Assembly (NCBI RefSeq): GCF_031845305.1
Contig: NZ_JAVREH010000002.1
Span: 124,001-188,000 of the forward strand
DNA length: 64,000 nt
Direction of reading: 5' to 3'
DNA from: Jatrophihabitans_A lederbergiae
GTDB lineage: Bacteria; Actinomycetota; Actinomycetes; Mycobacteriales; Jatrophihabitantaceae
Under the pieces are notes generated by a model. That model did no database searches, was not told the origin of the DNA, and was given only the letters and a program-made list of their open reading frames with translations. This document shows, in pieces, positions 1 to 6,882 of the stretch (the first letter of the stretch is position 1; the number at the start of each line of letters is the position of its first letter). Both the position numbers and the translations under genes were made by a program.

Positions 1-1
1 C

Positions 2-430
2 CGGAGGCTGCCCACCGAGGCGGAGTGGGAGAAGGCCGCGCGCTGGGATCCGGATACTCAACGGTCCCGGCGCTACCCGTGGGGCGACGCCGACCCGACG
101 CCGGTGCATGCCAACCTCGGCCAACAGCATCTTCGGCCGGCCCTGGCGGGAAGCTATCCGGCAGGGGCGTCACCGCTCGGAGTGCATCAGCTGATGGGCG
201 ACGTCTGGGAGTGGACGTCCTCCACGCTGTCGGCCTATCCCGGCTTCCGCCCGTTCCCGTATGACGAGTACACCAAGGTTTTTCTCGGATCGGATTACCG
301 GGTGCTGCGAGGTGGGTCGTTCGGAACCGACCGTGCGGCGTGCCGGGGCACTTTCCGCAACTGGGACTACCCGATTCGCCGTCAGATCTTCGCCGGCTTC
401 CGGACGGCCCGGAACGCCGGCCGGGCCTGA
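2..430 (+). CDS. egtB: EgtB, hercynine oxygenase / sulfoxide synthase (C-terminal part, 5' end outside window)
   Basis: The reading frame is open from the window edge and ends at TGA 428-430, giving about 142 residues. It is the C-terminal half of a formylglycine-generating-enzyme-type domain, with RLPTEAEWEKAARWD, RYPWGD, LMGDVWEWTSS, RVLRGGSF and IFAGFRTAR in the expected order. In this family EgtB is a non-haem iron enzyme that joins hercynine to a cysteine thiol donor with O2 to make the sulfoxide precursor of ergothioneine. The assignment over other FGE proteins rests on egtC starting 6 bp downstream and egtD after that. The iron-binding N-terminal DinB-like domain is outside the window and cannot be checked. 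Confidence 0.88.
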   Translation, partial: RRLPTEAEWEKAARWDPDTQRSRRYPWGDADPTPVHANLGQQHLRPALAGSYPAGASPLGVHQLMGDVWEWTSSTLSAYPGFRPFPYDEYTKVFLGSDYRVLRGGSFGTDRAACRGTFRNWDYPIRRQIFAGFRTARNAGRA

Positions 431-436
431 GCACCC

Positions 437-1267
437 GTGTGCCGTCACTTCGGCTACCTGGGCGAACCGGTCTCGCTCGCAGACCTGGTCTTCACTCCGC
501 CGCACTCGCTGGCCAGCCAGTCCTACGCCCCACACGATATGCGCGGCGGCGGAACGGTCAACGTCGACGGCTTCGGAGTGGGATGGTACCCGGCAGGCTC
601 TGCGGCTGTGAGCCGAACGGCTGAGGGTGAGCCGGCCGCGCGGCGCTACCGGCGGTCCGTGCCCATCTGGCAGGACGCCAACTTCGCCCAACTCGCGGCT
701 GACACCCACGCGACCGGAGCTCTCGGTGCGCTGCGCAACGCCACCGCGGGCATGCCGGTGGCTGAGGCCGCGTGCGCCCCGTTCACCGATGGCCAGTGGC
801 TCTTCAGCCTGAACGGACGCATCAGCGGCTGGCCCGACACCGTGGTTCGGCTTGCCGCTGAGCTGCCGCCGCGCGACCTGCTGACCCTCGAGGCACCGAC
901 GGACTCCGCGCTGCTCTGGGCCGTCTTGCGTCATCGCCTGTCGGTGCCCGGGCAGCCCCGTCCGGTCGACCCGGCGGCGGTGCTCGGGAGCCTGGTGGCA
1001 CAACTGCTCATCGACGCGCCGGGATCGCGACTCAACACCCTGCTCACCGATGGTCGGCGACTCTATGCCACCACGGCCAGCCATTCGTTGTGGTGCCGGC
1101 ACAGCGGATCGAGCGTGTTGCTCGCGAGCGAGCCCTTCGACAACGACCCGGCGTGGATCTGCATCGAGGACGGCCGCGTCGTCACCGCCGACCGTACCGG
1201 CGTGAGCAGCGCCCCGCTGCCGCGCACCAGCCCTGAAGAAAGTGGATCGGATGTCCATCAACGTTGA
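437..1267 (+). CDS. egtC: EgtC, ergothioneine biosynthesis amidohydrolase (class II glutamine amidotransferase fold)
   Basis: A 276-residue protein with GTG start, so that the second residue Cys becomes the N-terminal nucleophile after Met removal (MCRHFGYLGEP). Further hallmarks are the Ntn-hydrolase segments DGFGVGWYP, NATAGMPVAEAACAPF and LFSLNGRISGWP. EgtC removes the gamma-glutamyl group from the hercynyl-glutamylcysteine sulfoxide intermediate. It starts 6 bp after egtB and its end overlaps the egtD start, so the three genes are one operon. Length fits the family. Confidence 0.9.
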   Translation: MCRHFGYLGEPVSLADLVFTPPHSLASQSYAPHDMRGGGTVNVDGFGVGWYPAGSAAVSRTAEGEPAARRYRRSVPIWQDANFAQLAADTHATGALGALRNATAGMPVAEAACAPFTDGQWLFSLNGRISGWPDTVVRLAAELPPRDLLTLEAPTDSALLWAVLRHRLSVPGQPRPVDPAAVLGSLVAQLLIDAPGSRLNTLLTDGRRLYATTASHSLWCRHSGSSVLLASEPFDNDPAWICIEDGRVVTADRTGVSSAPLPRTSPEESGSDVHQR

Positions 1268-2216
1268 CAACACCCTCCTCGACTCGGCCAGCTCGGTCGA
1301 GGAGCTGGCACTGGACGCGCGGGTCGGGCTCACGTCCACGCCCAAGTCTCTGCCGCCGAGGTGGTTCTACGACGCGCGTGGCAGCGAGCTGTTCGAGCAG
1401 ATCACCGAGCTGCCCGAGTATTACCCCACTAGGACGGAGCGCCAGATCCTGGAGGCGTACGCGGACGATATTGCCGCCGCGGCGCCGGTGAACACCGTCA
1501 TCGAGCTGGGTTCAGGGTCCTCGACCAAGACGCAGCTGCTCCTGGATGCGTGGCAGCGCGCTGGAGCCTTGCAACGGATCGTCACCCTGGACGTGTCCAC
1601 CAGTGCATTGGCTGAGGCGGCAGCCGGGCTCGCGGGCCGATATCCGGACGTCGAGGTACGTCCGGTGCGGGCTGACTTCGCCCGGCACCTCAAGGACCTT
1701 CCGACGACGGGACGTACCGCCATCGTCTTTCTGGGGTCCACCATCGGCAACCTCGACCCCGCTGAGCGTGGCCGGTTCTTCGAGCAGGTGAGGTCCGCGC
1801 TACCCGACGGCGACGTGCTGCTGATGGGTACCGACCTGGTCAAGTCAGAGCAGACTTTGGTTCCCGCCTACGACGACGCGGCCGGGGTCACGGCGGAGTT
1901 CAACCTGAACCTGCTCCAGGTGCTGAATCGGAAGCTGGACGGCAACCTGCCGATCGAGGCGTTCAGCCATCGCGCGGTCTGGAACTCGGAGCAGGAGCGG
2001 ATCGAGATGCGGCTTCGCGCCAACCGGACGGTGGATGCCTGCCTGGCGGCCATCAGCCTGCGGGTGCACTTCGACGAGGGCGAGGAGATGCTCACCGAAA
2101 TCTCGTCGAAGTTCCATCGAAAAGGCATCTCGGCGGAGCTTGCTGCGGCCGGACTCTGCGTGCAGCGGTGGTGGACCGACCCGCTGGAGGCCTTCGCGGT
2201 GAGTTTGTCCGGCTGA
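1251..2216 (+). CDS. egtD: EgtD, L-histidine N(alpha)-methyltransferase
   Basis: A 321-residue SAM-dependent methyltransferase that trimethylates histidine to hercynine, the first committed step of ergothioneine synthesis. Family hallmarks are LPPRWFYDARGSELFEQIT and LPEYYPTRTE near the N-terminus, the SAM motif VIELGSGSSTKT, and FLGSTIGNL. ATG at 1251 gives the usual family length and has an AAGAAAG purine stretch about 9 nt upstream; an in-frame GTG at 1242 is possible. The start lies inside the end of egtC, implying translational coupling. No egtE-like pyridoxal-phosphate lyase follows, although it often accompanies these genes. Confidence 0.93.
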   Translation: MSINVDNTLLDSASSVEELALDARVGLTSTPKSLPPRWFYDARGSELFEQITELPEYYPTRTERQILEAYADDIAAAAPVNTVIELGSGSSTKTQLLLDAWQRAGALQRIVTLDVSTSALAEAAAGLAGRYPDVEVRPVRADFARHLKDLPTTGRTAIVFLGSTIGNLDPAERGRFFEQVRSALPDGDVLLMGTDLVKSEQTLVPAYDDAAGVTAEFNLNLLQVLNRKLDGNLPIEAFSHRAVWNSEQERIEMRLRANRTVDACLAAISLRVHFDEGEEMLTEISSKFHRKGISAELAAAGLCVQRWWTDPLEAFAVSLSG

Positions 2217-2251
2217 TAGCTCCCTGTCCGGGCCGGTGATTGACCGGGAGA

Positions 2252-2335
2252 GAGCGGCATGGCCAGCAGTGCGGTGCCCCCACATCCGCGACGTCCACTG
2301 TCCCTAGCAGTGGTCGATCTGCTGCCATGCCGCTC
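2252..2335. repeat. Long inverted repeat with inner hairpin downstream of egtD
   Basis: The arms are 2252-2269 (GAGCGGCATGGCCAGCAG) and 2319-2335, complementary except for one extra base. A second hairpin nests inside: CCACTG at 2295-2300 pairs with CAGTGG at 2308-2313. A run of five T follows at about 2351. It may form a large terminator-like RNA stem after egtD or be a miniature mobile element; the sequence alone does not decide. Nothing coding was recognised in 2217-2415 apart from this. Confidence 0.5.
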
Positions 2336-2415
2336 CACCCTCCCCCGAGGTTTTTAGGTGCCTTCCTGCCCGTGGTGACGTTCCTTCAATTGCGTCTCTT
2401 TGACGTGGAGGTGCG

Positions 2416-2580
2416 TCATGCCTTGAGTTGCTTGGAGAAGTTGTTGCAGGTGATGCCGCAGGAGCGAGACGGCACCGCCCGGTGTCGGCGGGCGCCGATG
2501 AGGGCGAGCCGCAGTTCGGAGGCGTTGATCAGTAGCTGGTTGGCAAAGTCCAGCGGCTTGAGATCCCCGGCGGTACGCAT
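2416..2580 (-). CDS. Small hypothetical protein (54 aa)
   Basis: I do not recognise this protein. ATG at 2580-2578 is preceded by AGGAG with a 5-nt spacer, a very good ribosome binding site. The product has a helix-like, amphipathic N-terminal half (PLDFANQLLINASELRLALIG) followed by a basic, Cys-containing tail. An in-frame TTG at 2604 would add eight residues. It lies downstream of, and on the same strand as, the XRE and ImmA/IrrE genes, but has its own candidate promoter with a 13-bp palindrome at 2632-2644. No function is claimed. Confidence 0.45.
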   Translation of the reverse strand: MRTAGDLKPLDFANQLLINASELRLALIGARRHRAVPSRSCGITCNNFSKQLKA

Positions 2581-2609
2581 ACTGGCTCCTGTCGTAACGG
2601 ACAACAGAC

Positions 2610-2644
2610 ATTAAAGTGCCGGGTAACGGCTTACTTGTCAAGTA
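2610..2644 (-). promoter_or_regulatory. Candidate promoter with palindromic operator upstream of the 54-aa gene
   Basis: On the minus strand TTGACA lies at 2641-2636 and a TTTAAT hexamer at 2615-2610, 20 bp apart, which is longer than ideal; ACTTTA gives an 18-bp spacing. The -35 hexamer sits inside the perfect palindrome TACTTG-T-CAAGTA (2632-2644), a likely binding site for a dimeric repressor such as the neighbouring XRE protein. The region is also AT-rich compared with its surroundings. Confidence 0.4.
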
Positions 2645-2695
2645 TTGACTTGTTTTACTTGCTGGCCGGAAGATCCGATAGCGCGGGTAGCCGGC

Positions 2696-3196
2696 TCACG
2701 CCACCGACCAGAGCGGAACCTGGCGCGCCAGCGCTCGCCGTAGCGCTCTGCGCTCGACACGGTCCACCCGGCTCAGGCGGACGGCCAGCGTCTCACTGTC
2801 GACATCGAGCCACTGCGCGATAGCGCCCGGATCTTCGACCCCACCCAGGGCCCGAATGGCGGCGATGAGCTGTGACAGCGGAACGAGTCGCAGCGCGGTC
2901 TCGGTGTGCACCTGGATCTCTTCGCGCTGGGACCAGGGGCCGCAATCGAGGATGCCCCGCTCGAGATGAACGAGTTCGTGGGTGAGGGTGCATCGCCGCT
3001 GGGCGCCGCTGGTGCCGGCGCGCAGGGCGATCACCAGGCCGTCATCGCGGACCTCGCCGAGCAGGTCACCGGACATCGGCTCGATCACGACCCGGACCGC
3101 GGGCCAGTTCTGCCGAACGTCAGCCCAGGGGTCGTACAGCCCGCGGCTGTCATAGGAGATGAGCTGGGGGCGGGGGGTGCCGGGGCGCGAGGTCAT
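2696..3196 (-). CDS. ImmA/IrrE family metallopeptidase
   Basis: A 166-residue protein with the zinc peptidase motif HELVHLE near residue 80 and the downstream helix GPWSQREEIQVHTETALRLV, as in the ImmA/IrrE family. Members of this family usually cleave a partner XRE repressor to induce stress or mobile-element genes. ATG at 3196 is the first Met after the XRE gene (47-bp gap); the longer open frame upstream is only the shadow of the XRE gene. The C-terminal part (AIAQWLDVDSETLAVRLSRV) looks like a small helical domain. Pairing with the upstream XRE gene supports a repressor/anti-repressor module. Confidence 0.8.
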   Translation of the reverse strand: MTSRPGTPRPQLISYDSRGLYDPWADVRQNWPAVRVVIEPMSGDLLGEVRDDGLVIALRAGTSGAQRRCTLTHELVHLERGILDCGPWSQREEIQVHTETALRLVPLSQLIAAIRALGGVEDPGAIAQWLDVDSETLAVRLSRVDRVERRALRRALARQVPLWSVA

Positions 3197-3231
3197 GCTC
3201 GCAGTATCGGGTGGGGCTCTGACGATTCTGT

Positions 3232-3758
3232 GCCGGTGGTGGGTTAGCGCTGGGGTGGTTCGAGGGTGCCGCGGCGGGCTGCTTTGGTGGTTTTTTTGGA
3301 GCGGTGTGTGTCTAGTCGGGTGACGGGTGTGGTGGTGTCGGCGGTCTGGGTGGGTTCGAGCATGGCGCGGATGATTTCGTCGACGGCGCGGCGTTGCCGG
3401 CGGTTGAGGCGGCTGGCTTCGGTGGGTGGGTGGTAGGGCTGGGTTTCTTCGGCGGGTAGGGCTGCGGCGGTGCGGAGTGTGCCGAGGGGGATGTGCAGGA
3501 CTGTGGAGAGGGCGAGCAGGGTGGCTTCGTCGGGTCGGCCGTGGTCGCCGCGTAGGTAGCGGGCGGCGGTGTCGTGGTTGAGGCTGTAGCCGTGCTCTTG
3601 GGCGGCGCGGGCGATGGAGCGGGCGCTGAGGTTGTCGTGCTCTGCGTTGGCCTGGCGGAGCAGTTCGGACAGGGTGCTCACCGGCGCGGCTTGCGTGCAG
3701 ACATGTTGTAGACACTAGCGCCCTGGTATGCCGTTAAGTGCCCTCTTGCCCACATCCG
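3232..3758. repeat. 527-bp direct repeat, copy A
   Basis: This block is repeated in the same orientation at 4721-5247 (offset 1489). I found one mismatch only, A at 3737 versus C at 5226. It holds the whole XRE gene plus about 75 bp of its upstream DNA. The flanks of the two copies differ on both sides: ImmA/IrrE lies left of copy A, and the IS256-type right end lies left of copy B. Confidence 0.9.
3244..3681 (-). CDS. XRE-family transcriptional regulator, copy A
   Basis: A 145-residue protein with an N-terminal helix-turn-helix of the Cro/C1 type: SARSIARAAQEHGYSLNHDT is followed by AARYLRGDHGRPDEATLLAL. The C-terminal half is basic and proline-rich (RLNRRQRRAVDEIIRAML). GTG start at 3681. 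It precedes the ImmA/IrrE gene in the same direction, so it is the likely substrate repressor of that protease. Upstream, GACATGTTGTAGAC (3700-3713) is an imperfect palindrome that could be its operator. A copy with the same protein sequence lies at 4733-5170. Confidence 0.82.
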   Translation of the reverse strand: MSTLSELLRQANAEHDNLSARSIARAAQEHGYSLNHDTAARYLRGDHGRPDEATLLALSTVLHIPLGTLRTAAALPAEETQPYHPPTEASRLNRRQRRAVDEIIRAMLEPTQTADTTTPVTRLDTHRSKKTTKAARRGTLEPPQR

Positions 3759-3806
3759 CCTGCACGCATCTCGGCTTGCCCGCAGCTGGCTTGTGCGTCG
3801 AGTGCG

Positions 3807-4723
3807 GGCGTGTCAGATCGGTTGGGTAAGTGACGTGGCGTGACTCCGAGTCAGAGGGTTCGGAAAGGGACCACGCGATGACTGACACTCGGATCGTGCC
3901 CGGGCAGGCCTGACCGTCCGCCGGCGGATGAGAACCGCCGCTGGTCGATGCGGAGTTCGCGGACGAACTGCTTGCGCGGGCGCAGGCGGAAGGGGTCGAG
4001 TTGCTCGGCCCGGACGGCCTGCTGAGTCAGGTGAGCAAGGCGGTGCTGGAGCGGGGCTGACCGAGGAGATGAGCCAACACCTGGGTTATGACAAATACGA
4101 TCCCGTCGGGCGTGGGTCGGGACCAGCCGCAGCGGCAGCACCGGTAAGCGGGCTGTTGACTGAGATCGGTGGCATCGATCTGGAGGTGCCGCCACCGTAA
4201 CGGCAGCTTCGGTCTGAAGATCGTCCGCAAGGCGAGAGGTATGACGTCGCCGTGTGTCACCCGACCTGATCAGCCGGGTCACCGACGCGGTGCTCGAGGA
4301 GCTGCAGGAATGGCAGTCCCGAACTCTTGGCCGGGTCTGGCCGGCGGGGTTGCCCAAGCACTTTCGTGCAGGGAGGTCCCCCTTCGGCGCGAGGATGGCC
4401 AAGACCAGCACCGGGCAATCCTTGAAGTTCTGGCTCACCGTGCTGCCTGACAAGGCAGAGTTCTCTGACACCGCGGCGTGGCAGCGCGCCACCGGCCTGC
4501 CCGACGCGCGCTGGCGAAGGATCTGCGGCTGTTCCTCACCGAGCAGGCCGCACTGAAAGTGCTCGACCTCGCCGTTCGCAACCTCGATGAATATCGGGGC
4601 CGAACGGTCGGACCCGAAGTTCGGTCTGGAAACAAGCACCCTGAGCGTTCACGAGCTACTTCGAGGGACGCATCCCTCCTACCATGACTGCCACGATCAC
4701 TTGCCCAGCCGATCTGACACGCC
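3807..4723 (+). mobile_element. Degenerate IS256-family insertion sequence with terminal inverted repeats
   Basis: Terminal inverted repeats of 27 bp are visible at 3807-3833 and 4697-4723 (starting GGCGTGTCAGATCGG), with two mismatches. The interior holds remnants of a Mutator/IS256-type transposase. At about 0.9 kb it is shorter than a full element of this family (roughly 1.3 kb), so internal sequence has been lost. I see no clear target-site duplication. The right end abuts or overlaps by 3 bp the second XRE repeat (from 4721). Confidence 0.75.
3878..4690 (+). pseudogene. IS256-family (Mutator-type) transposase remnant
   Basis: Fragments appear in the family order but in different frames: LVDAEFADELLARAQAEG, then LTEEMSQHLGYDKYDPVGRG, LLTEIGGIDLEVP, RNGSFGLKIVRK, LISRVTDAVLEELQEWQSR, LKFWLTVL, and the C-terminal FLTEQAALKVLDLAVRNLDEY. 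Stops and at least four frameshifts interrupt it, and most of the central catalytic DDE region is missing. It cannot encode active transposase. Flanked by the inverted repeats at 3807 and 4723. Confidence 0.8.
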
Positions 4724-5247
4724 GGTGGTGGGTTAGCGCTGGGGTGGTTCGAGGGTGCCGCGGCGGGCTGCTTTGGTGGTTTTTTTGGAGCGGTGTGTGT
4801 CTAGTCGGGTGACGGGTGTGGTGGTGTCGGCGGTCTGGGTGGGTTCGAGCATGGCGCGGATGATTTCGTCGACGGCGCGGCGTTGCCGGCGGTTGAGGCG
4901 GCTGGCTTCGGTGGGTGGGTGGTAGGGCTGGGTTTCTTCGGCGGGTAGGGCTGCGGCGGTGCGGAGTGTGCCGAGGGGGATGTGCAGGACTGTGGAGAGG
5001 GCGAGCAGGGTGGCTTCGTCGGGTCGGCCGTGGTCGCCGCGTAGGTAGCGGGCGGCGGTGTCGTGGTTGAGGCTGTAGCCGTGCTCTTGGGCGGCGCGGG
5101 CGATGGAGCGGGCGCTGAGGTTGTCGTGCTCTGCGTTGGCCTGGCGGAGCAGTTCGGACAGGGTGCTCACCGGCGCGGCTTGCGTGCAGACATGTTGTAG
5201 ACACTAGCGCCCTGGTATGCCGTTACGTGCCCTCTTGCCCACATCCG
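4721..5247. repeat. 527-bp direct repeat, copy B
   Basis: Second copy of 3232-3758, one base different (C at 5226). It begins exactly at the right end of the IS256-type remnant. The near identity means either a recent duplication or an assembly artefact. Confidence 0.9.
4733..5170 (-). CDS. XRE-family transcriptional regulator, copy B
   Basis: Encodes the same 145-residue protein as 3244-3681, with the same GTG start and the same 75 bp upstream. Unlike copy A it is not followed by an ImmA/IrrE gene; its 3' side runs into the IS remnant 10 bp beyond the stop. If expressed, it would make a repressor from a locus lacking the protease, although the protein could still be cleaved by the product of 2696-3196. 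Confidence 0.8.
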   Translation of the reverse strand: MSTLSELLRQANAEHDNLSARSIARAAQEHGYSLNHDTAARYLRGDHGRPDEATLLALSTVLHIPLGTLRTAAALPAEETQPYHPPTEASRLNRRQRRAVDEIIRAMLEPTQTADTTTPVTRLDTHRSKKTTKAARRGTLEPPQR

Positions 5248-5316
5248 GCGGAGGCTGCGGCGGGCGGCCGGAGGATGATGGATGGCAACGTTGATGTCGA
5301 AGCGGCGCAACGCCGT

Positions 5317-5346
5317 GTATGTCTGATTACTGATCAGACGTCATAC
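5317..5346. promoter_or_regulatory. Palindromic operator-like site upstream of XRE gene 5409-5705
   Basis: The two nested arm pairs are GTATG/CATAC (5317-5321 and 5342-5346) and TCTGAT/ATCAGA (5322-5327 and 5333-5338), with a 5-nt centre. It sits 63 bp before the ATG of a repressor-like XRE gene, where an autoregulatory operator would be expected. Apart from it I see nothing in 5248-5408. Confidence 0.45.
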
Positions 5347-5408
5347 GGTTGGGTAGGTTTGCTGCAATCCGGTCGCCGCCGGATAGAACTGCTCGTAACG
5401 GGGGATAC

Positions 5409-5705
5409 ATGCAACTTCGTAGCCGGCAAGCGCTAGCGGACTACATCGATCTCTTGGGCCTGTCAGAGCGCCAGGTCGCCCGCAGCGCAGGCTTGAGCCA
5501 CTCCACCGTGAACCATCTGGTCACCGGACGGCGGGTCAGCTGCTCCCTGCGCACCGCCATGGCGATCGAGCGGGTGCTGGACTGCCCGCCTGGACTGCTG
5601 TTCGCCCCGGACACCGACGCGGATCGGTTGGCGCTGTCTCGGCTGTGGTCGCGCTCCGACGCTCGTGGAAACCCGGACTCCGGTGCTGACAGCCAGCAGC
5701 GCTGA
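5409..5705 (+). CDS. XRE-family helix-turn-helix regulator (phage-repressor-like)
   Basis: A 98-residue protein that is almost only a helix-turn-helix domain: ALADYIDLLGLSERQVARSA, then GLSHSTVNHLVTGRRVSCSL, then the short tail CPPGLLFAPD. This single-domain form is typical of actinophage immunity repressors and plasmid or ICE regulators. ATG at 5409 has GGGG 5 nt upstream; the longer open frame from 5349 has no such signal and lacks domain content. With the palindrome at 5317-5346 it looks self-regulated. It is not related in sequence to the duplicated XRE genes. Confidence 0.75.
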   Translation: MQLRSRQALADYIDLLGLSERQVARSAGLSHSTVNHLVTGRRVSCSLRTAMAIERVLDCPPGLLFAPDTDADRLALSRLWSRSDARGNPDSGADSQQR

Positions 5706-5713
5706 GCGCCGCG

Positions 5714-6013
5714 GCCGAACTCGGAAGCCGCTACACCTCGGCCCGATCGAGGCTGAGTTCCGCGATCAGCTCGTAGGACCGCAGCGGGTCGGTCAGGCCG
5801 GCCCGGGTACAGCGACTCCAGGGTGTCGAACTGTTCGGCAACCCCCAGCGGCGCGTGATGGGGAAGCATCACCCCGCCGGAGCCCACCCGGATCGTCCGG
5901 GTCGCGGTTGCGGCGCGCCGCGCCAGTTCGGTCGTGAACCGCCGCGCCTCCGTGGTGTCACCTTTACCGCTGACCGGCGCGAGATCCGGGACGGAGAGGG
6001 GGACACTGTTCAT
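5714..6013 (-). pseudogene. Luciferase-like (LLM) flavin monooxygenase, truncated remnant
   Basis: From ATG at 6013 the frame reads NSVPLSVPDLAPVSGKGDTT and continues through TELARRA directly to ATATRTIRVGSGGVMLP and AEQFDTLESLYPGR. In the family about 30 residues lie between the last two parts, so there is an internal deletion. After LYPGR the frame shifts and only about 20 plausible residues remain (DPLRSYELIAEL) before a stop near 5714. The rest of the roughly 330-residue enzyme is absent. Not functional. Confidence 0.7.
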
Positions 6014-6064
6014 GCCGCCTGCAACGGCCCACGGCATGGCGCTCTTCCCGCGCCGGGGCTGGTT

Positions 6065-6093
6065 TTGGTATCACGTGTGGACGTGAGTAAACT
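6065..6093 (+). promoter_or_regulatory. Candidate sigma-A promoter for the infA operon
   Basis: TTGGTA at 6065-6070 and TAAACT at 6088-6093 are separated by 17 bp, ahead of a 195-nt leader before infA. Apart from this I see nothing specific in 6014-6287. Confidence 0.35.
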
Positions 6094-6287
6094 CCTTCGA
6101 GGCGCATGCCGCCGGTTTTCATGCCCTTATCTCAGGGTGCTCGCTGTGGCCGCGAGCGGATGCCGGCCCTCATCGGAAGCGCCGGACGTAGTTGTGGTCG
6201 ATGCGGTGTGTCCGTGCCTTCAGAACTGCGACCGCAATGTTCACAGTGCTTACAGTGCACGACGAGACGCAACGAAAAGCGGAGGAC

Positions 6288-6509
6288 ATGGCCAAAAAGG
6301 ATGGGGCCATCGAGGTCGAAGGCAAAGTGGTCGAACCACTGCCGAACGCGATGTTCCGGGTAGAGCTGAGCAACGGGCACAAAGTGCTCGCGCACATCAG
6401 CGGCAAGATGCGGCAGCACTACATCCGCATCCTGCCCGAGGACCGCGTCGTGGTGGAGCTATCCCCGTACGACCTCACCCGCGGGCGCATCGTCTACCGC
6501 TACAAGTAA
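6288..6509 (+). CDS. infA: Translation initiation factor IF-1
   Basis: A 73-residue S1/OB-fold protein (MAKKDGAIEVEGKV ... LPNAMFRVELSNGHKVLAHI ... ILPEDRVVVELSPYDLTRGR). It binds the ribosomal A site with the 30S subunit during initiation. ATG at 6288 has GGAGG at 6281-6285. First gene of the alpha-type operon infA-rpmJ-rpsM-rpsK-rpsD-rpoA-rplQ. Confidence 0.98.
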   Translation: MAKKDGAIEVEGKVVEPLPNAMFRVELSNGHKVLAHISGKMRQHYIRILPEDRVVVELSPYDLTRGRIVYRYK

Positions 6510-6576
6510 GCCGACCGATGAAGATGACCGCTTCCAGTCCGGGGCGGGCATCCTGTTCGAAATCAGGAGTTAGACC

Positions 6577-6690
6577 GTGAAGGTCAAGCCCAGCGTCAAG
6601 CCGATCTGCGACAAGTGCAAGGTCATCCGTCGCCACGGTCGAGTCATGGTCATCTGCGAGAACCTGCGCCACAAGCAGCGCCAGGGCTGA
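6577..6690 (+). CDS. rpmJ: 50S ribosomal protein L36
   Basis: A 37-residue protein with GTG start and AGGAG 7 nt upstream. It carries the zinc-ribbon ligands of the C+ form of L36, CDKC at residues 11-14 and a later Cys plus His in VICENLRHKQRQG. Second gene of the operon, 67 bp after infA. Confidence 0.96.
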   Translation: MKVKPSVKPICDKCKVIRRHGRVMVICENLRHKQRQG

Positions 6691-6882
6691 GCAGACCGGC
6701 CAACCAGCACTACCCCAGCACGCGCATTCCTCCTCGCGTCGCCAAGCTCCGCCCCCGGGCGGTGGCCGTGACTCGGGGCCACCCCCGGTCGGAGGCCGGG
6801 GCCGTTCAGTCCAGCAATGGACACCGGGCACGAGCGGACGGATGCGCACAAGACCTCCGAAGAAACGAAGGAGAACGCCCAC

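Noticed and set aside
170..1345. 391-aa minus-strand open frame
   Set aside because: Antisense to egtC; composition is Arg/Gly/Ala-rich shadow coding of a high-GC gene, no domains.
2696..3715. XRE-ImmA fusion read as one 339-aa frame
   Set aside because: The first 170 residues are an Arg/Pro/His-rich out-of-frame reading of the XRE gene; the two proteins are separate genes with a 47-bp gap.
3928..4687. Short separate reading frames between the XRE copies
   Set aside because: They are frameshifted pieces of one IS256-type transposase, not independent genes.
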